From positions 1-36,672 of the forward strand of contig JAKFYK010000065.1 in the NCBI GenBank assembly GCA_021730905.1: a DNA stretch of 36,672 nt, written 5' to 3'. Each line of letters starts with the position of its first letter. Position 1 is the stretch's first letter. Positions 8,166 to 17,483 of this stretch are shown here, piece after piece. The stretch comes from Betaproteobacteria bacterium. GTDB taxonomy: Bacteria > Pseudomonadota > Gammaproteobacteria > Burkholderiales > SG8-41. A program made the position numbers and the translations under genes. Under the pieces are notes generated by a model. That model was not told where the DNA came from, searched no databases, and saw nothing but the letters and a program-made list of their open reading frames with translations.

Positions 8166-9242
8166 ATGATATTCCACAAGACCCTGCTGCGCGAGTTGAC
8201 CAGTACAGCGTTGGCGACATTTCTTGTGCTGCTGGGTATCGTGCTGACGACCCAGTTGGTACGGCTTCTCGGGCAGGCTGCCAGTGGCACGATTACCTCG
8301 ACCAGCGTTATTGCGCTGCTCGGATTCACCGCCATCAGTTATTTGCCGACGCTGCTGTCGCTGACGCTGTTTATTTCCGTGTTGATGTCGATCAGCCGCG
8401 GTTATCGAGACTCGGAGATGGTGGTGTGGTTTGCCGGCGGCATGAGCCTGGTGCGCTGGGTAAAGCCGGTGCTGATGTTTGCACTGCCGCTGGTGTTTAC
8501 CATTGCGGTGCTCGCGCTGGGGCTTTCGCCGTGGGCCGCCGGCCGGGCAGAGGACTATCGCAAGGTCATGGACAGCCGCGACGACGCGTCCGCTATTTCA
8601 CCCGGTGTATTTCGCGAGTCGCGGCAGGCCGAACGCGTCTATTTCGTGGAGCAAGTCTCCGGCACTGACAATCTTGTGGCCAATGTGTTCATCAGTTCCA
8701 CGCAGCACGGAAAGCATGGCGTGATGGTTGCAAAACGCGGTTATCAGGAAATGCTGGAGAACGGCGACCGCTTTCTGGTGATGCAGAACGGCCACCGTTA
8801 CGAAGGAGAGCCCGGCAATGCCGATTTCAAGATTTACGAGTTCGAACGCTATGCCGTGCGCACCGAAACGCGGGAAGCGATCCGCGCACCGAACACCAAG
8901 TCGGCGACGACGGCGGAACTGATTGCGCTGCCCGAGCCCAGAAATCTGGGTGAGCTGTCGTGGCGCATCGGTCTGCCGGCCAGTGCGCTGTTGTTGTCGC
9001 TGCTGGCGATTCCGTTATCGTTTGTGAATCCGCGCGCGGGCCGGTCTATCAACCTGGTGATCGCCTTGCTGGTGTACATGGTCTACAGCAATTTGCTGTC
9101 GATCATGCAGGCGTCTATCGCGCAGTCGCGCGTGAGCCTTGCGCCCGGATTGCTGGCGGTGCATGCCATGATGCTGATACTGCTGCTATTGATGTTTTAC
9201 CGCAGGCTCAGCGTGTTTTCCATCTTCCGTCTTTTCAGATGA
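8166..9242 (+). CDS. lptF: LPS export ABC transporter permease LptF
   Basis: The 358-aa inner-membrane subunit of the LptB2FG complex helps extract lipopolysaccharide from the inner membrane for transport to the cell surface. The N-terminus MIFHKTLLRELTSTALATFL is typical of LptF, and the layout is that of the YjgP/YjgQ family: three N-terminal membrane helices, a periplasmic beta-jellyroll (about residues 100-260, including RVYFVEQVSG and YEFERYAVRTE), then three C-terminal helices. It overlaps lptG by ATGA, which implies translational coupling. It is divergent from pepA across an 85-bp spacer, a conserved proteobacterial arrangement. Confidence 0.94.
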   Translation: MIFHKTLLRELTSTALATFLVLLGIVLTTQLVRLLGQAASGTITSTSVIALLGFTAISYLPTLLSLTLFISVLMSISRGYRDSEMVVWFAGGMSLVRWVKPVLMFALPLVFTIAVLALGLSPWAAGRAEDYRKVMDSRDDASAISPGVFRESRQAERVYFVEQVSGTDNLVANVFISSTQHGKHGVMVAKRGYQEMLENGDRFLVMQNGHRYEGEPGNADFKIYEFERYAVRTETREAIRAPNTKSATTAELIALPEPRNLGELSWRIGLPASALLLSLLAIPLSFVNPRAGRSINLVIALLVYMVYSNLLSIMQASIAQSRVSLAPGLLAVHAMMLILLLLMFYRRLSVFSIFRLFR

Positions 9243-10312
9243 AAACGCTGCGTCGCTACCTGGCGCGCGAGATCATGCTGGCGACCGCTCTGGTGATGGC
9301 AGCGCTGCTGATGCTATTTGCCTTTTTCGACCTGGTCGAAGAGATCAAGGACCTCGGCCGTGGCACCTATTTTTTGCGGCACATTGCGCGGCAGGTTGTA
9401 TTGTCGATTCCCACGCACGTGTATGAGCTATTTCCGATCGCAGCGCTGATCGGCACCCTGTTTGCGCTGGCGCAATTGGTCGCGAATTCGGAGTACACGG
9501 TGATGCGTACGGCGGGCGTATCCGTCACCCGTATGGTGTTGGCATTGATGAGCGTGGGGCTGCTGTTCGCGATATTGACATTCATCTTTGGAGAGTACCT
9601 GGGCCCGGCAGCCGACCAGGCCGCGCAACGGCTGCGTTCGCGGGCGATCACTGGCATCGTGGCGCAGGAATTCCGCTCCGGACTGTGGATGAAAGACGAT
9701 ACCAGTTTCATCAATGTGCTCGAAGTCACGCCGGACGGGAATCTGAGAGGCGTGCGCATTTATGAATTCGACCGCGATGCGAAATTGCGGCTGGTCAGTT
9801 TTGCCAAGCGCGGCAGTTATCAGGGCGAGCGCCGCTGGCTGCTGGAAGATATCGTGCAAACCACTTTTACGGATGTGCGTACGGAAGTCAGCAAACTGCC
9901 GTCGGCAAGCTGGCAGTCCGTGCTGGAACCGAGTCTACTGAATGTGCTGCTGGTAAAGCCGGAGAAAATGTCTGCCGCGAGCCTGTACTCCTACGCCCAG
10001 CATCTGCGTGAAAATCGGCAAAAGACATTGCGCTATGAGATTGCCATGTGGTCCAAGGCAACCTATCCCGCGGCAGTGTTGACCATGATGATACTGGCAC
10101 TGCCGTTTGCGTATTTTCAGCGGCGGCAGGGCGGGGTGGGCGCGAAAATATTCACCGGGATCATGCTGGGGCTTGCCTTTTATTTCCTCAGCAGGCTTTC
10201 CGCGCATCTGGGCCTGTTGAATGAGTGGCCGCCTGCGGCAAGCGCGTTGATGCCGACAATTGTTTTTCTGTGCATTGCTGTGACCATGATCTGGTGGCAG
10301 GAGCGTCGATAG
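9239..10312 (+). CDS. lptG: LPS export ABC transporter permease LptG
   Basis: The 357-aa protein starts MKTLRRYLAREIMLATALVM at the ATG (9239-9241) that overlaps the lptF stop. It is the second YjgP/YjgQ-family permease of the Lpt transporter. Visible landmarks are FFDLVEEIKDLGRGTY after helix 1, the YELFPIAALIGTLFALAQL helix, a periplasmic domain with FINVLEVTPDGNLRGVRIYE, and C-terminal helices ending AVTMIWWQERR. The frame is open far upstream inside lptF, but that part is a shadow of lptF. It converges with the RDD gene 25 bp downstream; no clear terminator is seen between them. Confidence 0.94.
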   Translation: MKTLRRYLAREIMLATALVMAALLMLFAFFDLVEEIKDLGRGTYFLRHIARQVVLSIPTHVYELFPIAALIGTLFALAQLVANSEYTVMRTAGVSVTRMVLALMSVGLLFAILTFIFGEYLGPAADQAAQRLRSRAITGIVAQEFRSGLWMKDDTSFINVLEVTPDGNLRGVRIYEFDRDAKLRLVSFAKRGSYQGERRWLLEDIVQTTFTDVRTEVSKLPSASWQSVLEPSLLNVLLVKPEKMSAASLYSYAQHLRENRQKTLRYEIAMWSKATYPAAVLTMMILALPFAYFQRRQGGVGAKIFTGIMLGLAFYFLSRLSAHLGLLNEWPPAASALMPTIVFLCIAVTMIWWQERR

Positions 10313-10337
10313 CTTTTGCCGGGAAGCGCGGTCTCGA

Positions 10338-10790
10338 TCAGGCCGCAGGTGCGCTGTCTTCTGTGGCGACTATCCGGGTGCCCGCTAAACGGTCGTGCAG
10401 AAAACAGCGGTCACGATCGATCAACGCCCACAGGAAGCCCAATCCCAGCAGCAACGTGCCGGCCAGCGCTGCGATGTATCGGATGATTGCGTGTGTCGCT
10501 GTAACAGGTAAGCCGTCGCGCGTCACGAGTTGCAGTCGCCAGGTTTTCATCGGCAGCGTTTGTCCGGCGCCCGCCCATTGCCACACGTAGTACACGCCGC
10601 ATAGCGTCAGCAACCAGAGCTGAAGCACGGTGCGGGCGACAGCGTGATCCCATGTGCGCGTGAGCACAACAACCGGCAGTGCGCCCGCGAGCAACAAGGC
10701 TGCGAGCAAGAGTGATTCGTAGATGAGGCTCAGGATCCGCCGCTTGAGGCTGGCGCTGGCGCCCGTGGTATTACCGAGCGGTACTGTCAC
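10338..10790 (-). CDS. RDD-family membrane protein
   Basis: The 150-aa protein has the RDD pattern: an Arg near the first helix (LKRRILSLIYESLLLAALLL), a WQWAGAGQTLPMKTWRLQLV segment, and a C-terminal FLWALIDRDRCFLHDRLAGT carrying the D-R-C-x-H-D-R-L-A-G-T motif. Three membrane segments are visible. RDD proteins are proposed transporters or membrane accessory factors and the family function is not settled. Its start overlaps the end of the DUF3106 gene by 4 bases (ATGA type), making it the last gene of the sigma-factor operon. Confidence 0.85.
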   Translation of the reverse strand: MTVPLGNTTGASASLKRRILSLIYESLLLAALLLAGALPVVVLTRTWDHAVARTVLQLWLLTLCGVYYVWQWAGAGQTLPMKTWRLQLVTRDGLPVTATHAIIRYIAALAGTLLLGLGFLWALIDRDRCFLHDRLAGTRIVATEDSAPAA

Positions 10791-11251
10791 TTGCCCGTCG
10801 CGTCGGGTGCGGCGGCATCAGGCACCGCTTCCGGCGTGGACGACTGTTGGTGCTGCTGCCATTTCTGACTGACTTCCTGGCGCTGTGGCGACGGCAATTG
10901 CTTGAGCGAACGGTATTTTTCGCGCGCGACGCGGCGCTGCTCGGGCGTGAGCTTCGCCCACGCCTGCATGCGGTTCTGAAGGCGTTGCTGCGCGTCCGGT
11001 TTCATTTTGGGATAGCGATTGGCGATCGTGACCCACTTCTTGCGACGTGTGGTGTCGAGGTTTTCCCAATCCGCAGCCAATGGGCCAAGAACATGCTGCT
11101 GTTGCGGGGACAACTCCGACCACAGTGGCCGCGCGGGCTTCGTAGCCTCGGTTTTTTTCTGATTCTGCTGATTCTGCTGTTGGGCGAACGTGCCGGTTGC
11201 AACGAATGCGACGAACAGCGAGAAAATCAGGGAGAGGGCCGTTTTAACCAC
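10787..11251 (-). CDS. DUF3106 protein with signal peptide
   Basis: The 154-aa protein has a cleavable signal peptide (MVKTALSLIFSLFVAFVATG, then TFAQ) and a Gln-rich mature part. The core WSELSPQQQHVLGPLAADW, with repeated L(T/S)P-(E/Q)(Q)R motifs (LTPEQRRVAREKYRSLKQLP), is the DUF3106 pattern, reminiscent of periplasmic Spy/CpxP-like helical proteins. The C-terminus is Ser/Pro/Ala-rich and probably disordered. It overlaps DUF3619 upstream by 25 bp and RDD downstream by 4 bp. A role in envelope stress would fit the operon but is inference. Confidence 0.8.
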   Translation of the reverse strand: MVKTALSLIFSLFVAFVATGTFAQQQNQQNQKKTEATKPARPLWSELSPQQQHVLGPLAADWENLDTTRRKKWVTIANRYPKMKPDAQQRLQNRMQAWAKLTPEQRRVAREKYRSLKQLPSPQRQEVSQKWQQHQQSSTPEAVPDAAAPDATGK

Positions 11252-11625
11252 GAGTCAAAACTCCGGTCGAGGTAGGCGTTGATCGGCAGTTCGCTGGTGA
11301 GCAGGCCTTCGTCGATATCCGCGAGTTCACTGCCCTGGGTGTTGAATGATTGCCAGGCGACCGCGCCTGCCAGTGTAGTCAACAGTGCCAGCAGCACCAC
11401 CCAGGCACGCAGGTTATGACTGAACGGCTCGGCAATGCGCGTAACGCTCTGCGCAGCCCATTCCAGCGTCCAAGAATGCTGTGGTTGCTCATTGAAGTGG
11501 GCAAGTGCTTGCTTGCGAGCATCCAGCAATTTACCTGCTGTACGGGCATCGATTTGCTGTGCGCCCTGATTGAGCAGCACTGCAATTTTTTCCGCCAATT
11601 CATGGTCTTGTTGTGTATTGTTCAT
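11227..11625 (-). CDS. DUF3619 single-pass membrane protein
   Basis: The 132-aa protein starts MNNTQQDHELAEKIAVLLNQ. The first ~75 residues are soluble and helical, followed by one membrane helix (LRAWVVLLALLTTLAGAVAW) and a short acidic tail with the DUF3619-typical ELADIDEGLLTSELPINAYL. The ATG at 11625 overlaps the sigma-factor stop (ATGA), so translation is probably coupled. A cytoplasmic helical domain plus a single membrane helix next to a sigma factor is the layout of an anti-sigma factor, but no known anti-sigma domain is recognisable. Confidence 0.8.
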   Translation of the reverse strand: MNNTQQDHELAEKIAVLLNQGAQQIDARTAGKLLDARKQALAHFNEQPQHSWTLEWAAQSVTRIAEPFSHNLRAWVVLLALLTTLAGAVAWQSFNTQGSELADIDEGLLTSELPINAYLDRSFDSWLKRPSP

Positions 11626-12254
11626 AGCGTAATTCCCAATTTTCTCAGCGCATCGGCGAGCGTATGGGTTGCTCTGGAGCAGTGCGTTTTCACGCTTCCC
11701 TCGGAGCAACCCATGACTTTTGCCGCTTCCGCGACGTCCATTTCCTCCCAGTAACGCAGGACAAAGGCCTCGCGTTGACGGGGGGGGAGTTTATGCAGCA
11801 ATTTTTCAATGGATTCAAGAACTTGAGATCGTTCTAGCTGCTTCAGTGGCGGCGCCGCATAAGGCGACTCATTTTCCACTTGCAGCGTCTCCAGCGGATC
11901 GTGCTCATCCTCGGAGTCGCTGTTGACCAGCGACGAGATGGGCGTGGTCCACATGGAGCGTACTTTCTGCCGACGGTAAAAATCCCGTATGGTGTTTTGC
12001 AAAATACGCTGAAATAGCGGCGGCAACTCGAGGCTCGGACGACCGGCGTATTTTTCGGACAGTTTTAGCATGGAATCCTGAACAATATCCAAAGCGACAT
12101 GCTCATCCCGCACGGCGAACATTGCTTGCTTGTAAGCGCGGCGTTCCACCTCGGCGAGGAAGTCCGCCAGTTCCTTGTATGTAGCCAGTTCGGTCGCCTC
12201 TTTTGTCTTTTGTTTTCCCGCAATGTAGAGCGATACCGGCGGACTAAAAGCCAT
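11622..12254 (-). CDS. RNA polymerase sigma-70 family factor (ECF-like, two-domain)
   Basis: Regions 2 and 4 are recognisable and region 3 is missing. Region 2 runs from YKQAMFAVRDEHVALDIVQD through LPPLFQRILQNTIRDFYRRQ, which contains the -10-binding helix. Region 4 is LPPRQREAFVLRYWEEMDV followed by a helix-turn-helix, AAKVMGCSEGSVKTHCSRAT. An acidic linker (NSDSEDEHDPLE) separates them. The start is uncertain: I chose ATG 12254 (210 aa, AAGGG 10 bases upstream). Relatives often begin close to TYKELADFLAEVERR, about 22 residues further in, while the frame stays open up to 12314. It heads an overlapping operon with DUF3619, DUF3106 and RDD. The target regulon is unknown. Confidence 0.85.
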   Translation of the reverse strand: MAFSPPVSLYIAGKQKTKEATELATYKELADFLAEVERRAYKQAMFAVRDEHVALDIVQDSMLKLSEKYAGRPSLELPPLFQRILQNTIRDFYRRQKVRSMWTTPISSLVNSDSEDEHDPLETLQVENESPYAAPPLKQLERSQVLESIEKLLHKLPPRQREAFVLRYWEEMDVAEAAKVMGCSEGSVKTHCSRATHTLADALRKLGITL

Positions 12255-12388
12255 CCGGTGATTGCCCTTCCTCCCCTGTGGGGCTGCCATCGCGAGCAGA
12301 CCGTTCGAACGCATCTTAGCAAATCATCCGCACCGTGCAAGTGAACCCCGCGAGTGCGGCTATCATGCTGTTTACAATACAGTTTTAC

Positions 12389-12417
12389 TTGACCGAAAGC
12401 GCTGCAGACGGTAAGGT
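12389..12417 (+). promoter_or_regulatory. Candidate promoter of the ilvB operon
   Basis: TTGACC at 12389-12394 and TAAGGT at 12412-12417 are 17 bp apart. Transcription would start near 12424, leaving a leader of about 95 nt before ilvB. The -35 match is good and the -10 match moderate. Confidence 0.35.
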
Positions 12418-12423
12418 TACAGG

Positions 12424-12519
12424 CTTCCGCATTTCCTGCCCTCTTTCTGGGTGCTTATCAGGGCACAGTCCGGGTTTATTAGGGCTTTCGCTGGGGTTTC
12501 TTTTGGGGTTCCGTTTGCC
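12424..12519 (+). promoter_or_regulatory. Possible structured leader upstream of ilvB
   Basis: TGCCCT (12437-12442) can pair with AGGGCA (12460-12465). The rest of the leader is rich in runs of G and T. One frame that overlaps the ilvB start and stops at 12529 contains many Leu codons (including TTA TTA at 12476-12481 and CTT TTG at 12500-12505), but I find no convincing start codon for it downstream of the proposed promoter. Regulation of ilvB by a leader is therefore only a possibility. Confidence 0.2.
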
Positions 12520-14217
12520 ATGCAATTGACTGGTGCAGAAATTGTTGTGCGCTGCCTGCAGGAAGAAGGCGTCGAACATGTGTTCGGCTATCCCGGGGGC
12601 GCCGTGCTGTTCATTTATGACGAATTGTTCAAGCAGGACAAGGTCAAGCATATCCTCGTGCGCCACGAGCAGGGTGCGTTGCATGCCGCCGACGGTTACG
12701 CGCGCTCAACCACGAAGGTGGGTGTGGCGCTGGTGACGTCCGGTCCGGGCGTGACCAACGCGGTGACCGGCATTGCCACCGCGTACACCGATTCGATTCC
12801 GCTGGTGGTTATTACCGGGCAGGTGCCCACGCATGCCATCGGTGAGGATGCGTTTCAGGAATGCGATACGGTTGGCATCACACGCCCCTGCGTCAAGCAC
12901 AACTTTCTGGTACGCAACGTCGAGGATATCGCGGGCACGATCAAGAAGGCGTTCTATATTGCGTCCACCGGCCGCCCTGGTCCGGTGGTGGTGGACATCC
13001 CCAAGGATGTGACGGCCGCAAAGACGGAGTTTTCATATCCTGCCAGCGTGAGCATGCGTTCGTACAATCCGGTGACCAAAGGTCATCCCGGCCAGATTAA
13101 AAAAGCAATCCAACTGCTGGCGACCGCGCAGCGGCCGATGATTTATACCGGGGGCGGCGTCATCCTTGGCGATGCGGCGGCAGAGCTGACCCAGTTGGTA
13201 AGAACACTGGGTTTCCCATGTACCAATACGTTGATGGGTCTTGGCGGTTATCCGGCAACCGATCGCCAGTTTGTCGGCATGCTGGGGATGCACGGCACCT
13301 ACGAAGCCAATCTCGCCATGCAGAATTGCGACGTGCTGTTTGCTATCGGCGCGCGCTTCGATGACCGCGTGATCGGCAACCCCAAGCATTTTTTCGATCC
13401 CAAGCGCACGATCATCCATATCGACGTCGATCCGTCGTCGATTTCCAAGCGGGTGAAGGTGGATGTACCTATCGTCGGTAATGTGCGCGACGTACTCAAG
13501 GAATTCAACAAGCAGCTCGACGCCGGCAAGACGCATATGGATGCAGCCGCGCTTAAATCATGGTGGGCGCAGATTGAGGAATGGCGCGGCCGCGATTGCC
13601 TCAAGTACGATCGCACCAGCGCCATCATCAAGCCACAGTATGTAGTGCAAAAGCTGTACGAGATCACCAAGGGCGACGCAATTGTCACCTCCGACGTGGG
13701 ACAGCATCAGATGTGGGCGGCGCAGTTCTACAAGTTCGTAAAGCCGCGGCGCTGGATCAACTCTGGCGGCCTGGGCACCATGGGCTTTGGCCTGCCCGCT
13801 GCCATGGGCGCGCAGATGGCAAATCCGAAAGCGACTGTCGCGTGCGTGACTGGCGAGGCGTCGATACAGATGTGCATACAGGAGTTATCGACCTGCAAGC
13901 AATACAAATTGCCGATCAAGGTTGTCAATCTGAATAACCGTTACATGGGCATGGTACGCCAGTGGCAGGAATTCTTCCACGGCAATCGTTACGCCGAGTC
14001 GTACATGGACGCATTGCCGGATTTTGTGAAACTCGCCGAGGCGTATGGTCACGTCGGCATGCGTATAGAAAAGCCGGCGGACGTGGAACCGGCGCTGAAG
14101 GAAGCGTTCGCGCGCAAGAAGGATCTGGTATTCATGGATTTTCAGACGGATCAAACCGAGAACGTTTATCCCATGGTGCCCGGCGGCAAAGGACTCTCGG
14201 AAATGATTTTGGTGTAA
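12520..14217 (+). CDS. ilvB: Acetolactate synthase large (catalytic) subunit
   Basis: The 565-aa ThDP-dependent enzyme condenses pyruvate to acetolactate, or pyruvate and 2-oxobutyrate to acetohydroxybutyrate, the first common step to Val, Leu and Ile. VFGYPGGAVLFIYDEL, with the conserved catalytic Glu in the LVRHEQGALHAADGYAR segment, marks the N-terminal PYR domain. A central FAD-binding domain follows, then the C-terminal PP domain. In that domain the usual metal-binding GDGS is represented by CVTGEASIQMCIQEL and the later NNRYMGMVRQWQEFFHGNRY; E-A-S replaces D-G-S. The start is the ATG at 12520; an in-frame GTG 69 bases upstream would add a non-family extension. It is followed 5 bp later by ilvH. 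Confidence 0.93.
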   Translation: MQLTGAEIVVRCLQEEGVEHVFGYPGGAVLFIYDELFKQDKVKHILVRHEQGALHAADGYARSTTKVGVALVTSGPGVTNAVTGIATAYTDSIPLVVITGQVPTHAIGEDAFQECDTVGITRPCVKHNFLVRNVEDIAGTIKKAFYIASTGRPGPVVVDIPKDVTAAKTEFSYPASVSMRSYNPVTKGHPGQIKKAIQLLATAQRPMIYTGGGVILGDAAAELTQLVRTLGFPCTNTLMGLGGYPATDRQFVGMLGMHGTYEANLAMQNCDVLFAIGARFDDRVIGNPKHFFDPKRTIIHIDVDPSSISKRVKVDVPIVGNVRDVLKEFNKQLDAGKTHMDAAALKSWWAQIEEWRGRDCLKYDRTSAIIKPQYVVQKLYEITKGDAIVTSDVGQHQMWAAQFYKFVKPRRWINSGGLGTMGFGLPAAMGAQMANPKATVACVTGEASIQMCIQELSTCKQYKLPIKVVNLNNRYMGMVRQWQEFFHGNRYAESYMDALPDFVKLAEAYGHVGMRIEKPADVEPALKEAFARKKDLVFMDFQTDQTENVYPMVPGGKGLSEMILV

Positions 14218-14222
14218 TCGAC

Positions 14223-14714
14223 ATGAGACATATCGTTTCGGTACTGTTGGAAAATGAAGCAGGCGCGCTGTCGCGCGTGGCGGGGCTTTTCTCTGCGCGC
14301 GGATACAATATCGAATCATTGACGGTGGCGCCCACCGAGGATGCGACGATGTCGCGCATGACTATTGTCACCAGCGGCTCGGATGAAGTGATCGAACAAA
14401 TTACCAAGCAACTCAATAAACTGATCGATGTGGTCAAGGTGGTCGACCTGTCCGAAGGCGATCACATCGAGCGCGAATTGATGCTGGTCAAACTGCGCGC
14501 GGTGGGCAAGGATCGTGAGGAAATGAAGCGCATGTCGGACATCTTCCGCGGCCGCATCATCGATGTCACCGACAAGGATTACACCGTCGAACTTACCGGC
14601 ACCGGTTCCAAGCTCGACGCGTTTCTGAAAGCTATTGACAGCTCGGCGATACTTGAAACCGTGCGTACGGGTGCTTCCGGCATCGGCCGTGGCGACAGGG
14701 TGCTCAAAGTCTAG
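14223..14714 (+). CDS. ilvH: Acetolactate synthase small (regulatory) subunit
   Basis: The 163-aa protein begins MRHIVSVLLENEAGALSRVA with an ACT domain (GLFSARGYNIESLTVAPTED), the valine-binding regulatory module, followed by the C-terminal ALS_ss domain (ELMLVKLRAV, then IFRGRIIDVTDKDYTVELTG). It confers feedback sensitivity and activates the IlvB catalytic subunit. Its length is the normal family length. It begins 5 bp after the ilvB stop. A 90-bp gap separates it from ilvC, in which GGAGC and GCTCC (about 14751-14778) could form a weak hairpin. Confidence 0.95.
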   Translation: MRHIVSVLLENEAGALSRVAGLFSARGYNIESLTVAPTEDATMSRMTIVTSGSDEVIEQITKQLNKLIDVVKVVDLSEGDHIERELMLVKLRAVGKDREEMKRMSDIFRGRIIDVTDKDYTVELTGTGSKLDAFLKAIDSSAILETVRTGASGIGRGDRVLKV

Positions 14715-15820
<1,106 letters not shown>

Positions 15821-15821
<1 letters not shown>

Positions 15822-16462
15822 TGAACTACCCCCACCCCATCATCGCCCGCGAAGGTTGGCCGTTTATCGCGCTGGCGCTGGTGGTGGCAATTGCCGTGCA
15901 TGCGTACGCGGGGTGGGCATGGGCGCTGTTTTTCTGGATTATGGTGGTGTTCATGATTCAGTTTTTCCGCGATCCGCCGCGTGTCGTTCCATCCGATCCT
16001 TCGGCAGTAATTTCACCTGCCGACGGGCGCGTGGTATCCATCGAGCGTGCGCGCGACCCTTATCTTGATCGCGATGCGCTGAAAATCAGCGTGTTCATGA
16101 ACGTGTTCAACGCCCATTCCAATCGCAGCCCGGTGGATGGCGAGGTGCGCAATACCTGGTATCACCCCGGCAGCTTTCTCAATGCAGCACTGGCCAAAGC
16201 GTCACTTGAAAACGAGCGCGCCGCGCTGTGGATCAAGATGTCCAACGGCGCCGATGTTACGTGCGTGCAAGTGGCCGGACTCGTTGCGCGCCGTATCCTG
16301 TGCTACGCCAAGACGGGGCAGACACTGGTCCGTGGCGAGCGTTTTGGTTTCATCCGTTTTGGATCGCGCGTGGATTTGTACCTGCCCACCAGCGCCACGC
16401 CGCGCGCGGTGGTCGGTGACAAGGTTTACGCAACGGAGTCCGTGCTGGCAGTGTTGGCATGA
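15821..16462 (+). CDS. psd: Phosphatidylserine decarboxylase, short form
   Basis: The 213-aa product starts [20 protein letters not shown]. It converts phosphatidylserine to phosphatidylethanolamine at the inner membrane. Two N-terminal hydrophobic helices (about residues 12-50) precede the catalytic domain with [28 protein letters not shown] and the self-processing site [11 protein letters not shown]. The Ser of FGS is the expected source of the pyruvoyl cofactor after autocleavage. It belongs to the short Psd class often found beside pssA. The ATG shares a base with the ilvC stop, and the gene overlaps pssA by 4 bases, so it is tightly coupled to both. Confidence 0.93.
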
Positions 16463-17295
16463 GCTACGACGATAGAAACAGCAAGCTTTTCATAAAGTCG
16501 CGCTTCGGGCGGCGCGGTATTTATTGGCTGCCGAATCTGTTCACGCTGGCGGCATTGTTTTCCGGTTTCTATGCGATTGTGCAGGCCATGAACGAGCGCT
16601 TTGAATTGGCTGCGATGGGCATATTTGCCGCGATGGTGCTCGACGGACTGGACGGACGCATCGCGCGTATGACACGTACACAAAGCGATTTTGGGGCGGA
16701 ACTCGACAGCCTGTCGGATATGGTGTCGTTCGGTGTCGCACCGGCGCTGGTGGTTTACACATGGGCGCTGCGGGACTTCGCGTTTTCCAAAACCGTGCCG
16801 GTGCTGGGGCCGTGGCTGTCGACCAAGCTCGGATGGATTGCCGCGTTTATTTTTTGCGCTTGCGCGGCGCTGCGGCTCGCGCGCTTTAATACCAACATGG
16901 ATATCGTCGACAAACGCTATTTTCAGGGTTTGCCAAGTCCTGCCGCGGCGTGTGTGTTGGCGGGATTGGTATGGGCGATCAATGAATATCAGATTAAAGG
17001 CGTGGACGTGAAATGGCTGGCGTGGGGGCTTACGGTATTTACCGGGCTGACCATGGTCACTAACCTCAAGTTTTACAGCGGCAAAGACATTAACCTGCGC
17101 AAAAGCGTGCCATTTTCGGCGTTGGTTGGCATTGCCATGGGCGTTGGCGCGCTGTTCGTATTTGCCAGCACGCTGCCGGAGATGCTGTTTGCGGTGTTCC
17201 TGATCTATCTCCTTTCCGGCTATGCCTTGTGGATCTGGGAAAAACTGAAAAAGCCGCCGCCATCGGAAACTCCACCCGGCGCTCCGCCAGCCTGA
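16459..17295 (+). CDS. pssA: CDP-diacylglycerol-serine O-phosphatidyltransferase
   Basis: The 278-aa integral membrane enzyme makes phosphatidylserine from CDP-diacylglycerol and serine, supplying the Psd reaction encoded just upstream. The CDP-alcohol phosphotransferase signature DG-x2-AR-x8-G-x3-D-x3-D is complete, reading [14 protein letters not shown] then [12 protein letters not shown] at about residues 55-80. About eight hydrophobic segments follow, with a Pro-rich C-terminal tail. This is the type II (CDP-alcohol transferase) form, not the phospholipase-D-like E. coli enzyme. The ATGA overlap with psd places both phospholipid genes in one operon with ilvC. Confidence 0.94.
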   Translation: MSYDDRNSKLFIKSRFGRRGIYWLPNLFTLAALFSGFYAIVQAMNERFELAAMGIFAAMVLDGLDGRIARMTRTQSDFGAELDSLSDMVSFGVAPALVVYTWALRDFAFSKTVPVLGPWLSTKLGWIAAFIFCACAALRLARFNTNMDIVDKRYFQGLPSPAAACVLAGLVWAINEYQIKGVDVKWLAWGLTVFTGLTMVTNLKFYSGKDINLRKSVPFSALVGIAMGVGALFVFASTLPEMLFAVFLIYLLSGYALWIWEKLKKPPPSETPPGAPPA

Positions 17296-17302
17296 GTCCG
17301 AC

Positions 17303-17331
17303 TTGCGCGATCCGGGAAAACGCTTTATATT
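17303..17331 (+). promoter_or_regulatory. Candidate promoter of the leuA leader
   Basis: TTGCGC (17303-17308) and TATATT (17326-17331) are exactly 17 bp apart, just after the pssA stop. Transcription would start near 17338, at or one base before the leader-peptide ATG, so the peptide might be translated from a leaderless or nearly leaderless message. Confidence 0.45.
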
Positions 17332-17338
17332 TACCGGC

Positions 17339-17440
17339 ATGAGTTACTTGACACAGGCCATTGCAGCGCTCCCGTTTTCGCTGCTTCTTCTGTCCAGCGT
17401 TCTGCTGGCGGGCCTGCTGCTGCGCGCAAGCGCAAAATAA
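17339..17440 (+). CDS. Leucine-rich leader peptide upstream of leuA (LeuL-like)
   Basis: The 33-codon frame runs from ATG at 17339 to TAA at 17440 and reads MSYLTQAIAALP, FSLLLLSSVLLAGLLL, RASAK. Eleven of 33 residues are leucine, with four consecutive Leu codons (CTG CTT CTT CTG, 17381-17392), then pairs and a triplet. This is the design of enteric LeuL, whose translation gauges charged tRNA-Leu and controls transcription into leuA. It lies 126 bp upstream of leuA, behind a candidate promoter, and is followed by a hairpin with alternative pairing. No Shine-Dalgarno is seen before the ATG. The hydrophobic sequence could instead be a small membrane protein. Assigned from composition and context only. 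Confidence 0.6.
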   Translation: MSYLTQAIAALPFSLLLLSSVLLAGLLLRASAK

Positions 17441-17466
17441 ACTTATCCCACATTGCAGTACCCGGT

Positions 17467-17483
17467 CTGGCGCCCAGCGCCAG
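17467..17483 (+). promoter_or_regulatory. Candidate attenuator hairpin before leuA
   Basis: CTGGCGC (17467-17473), loop CCA, GCGCCAG (17477-17483) form a perfect 7-bp stem 26 nt after the leader-peptide stop. A short T-run (TATTTT, 17492-17497) follows at a distance, so it would be a weak terminator on its own. The 3' arm can alternatively pair with CTGGCG at 17405-17410 inside the leader-peptide frame, just downstream of the four-Leu run, giving mutually exclusive structures. Confidence 0.4.

Noticed and set aside
13840..13860. Loss of the canonical metal-binding GDGS in IlvB as evidence of inactivity
   Set aside because: The VTGEASIQM form is seen in other anabolic acetolactate synthases as I recall, and the remaining ThDP and catalytic motifs are intact, so I treat the enzyme as functional.
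17348..17376. TTGACA at 17348-17353 as the leuA -35 element
   Set aside because: No acceptable -10 hexamer lies 16-18 bp downstream; the bases also read as codons 4-5 of the leader peptide.
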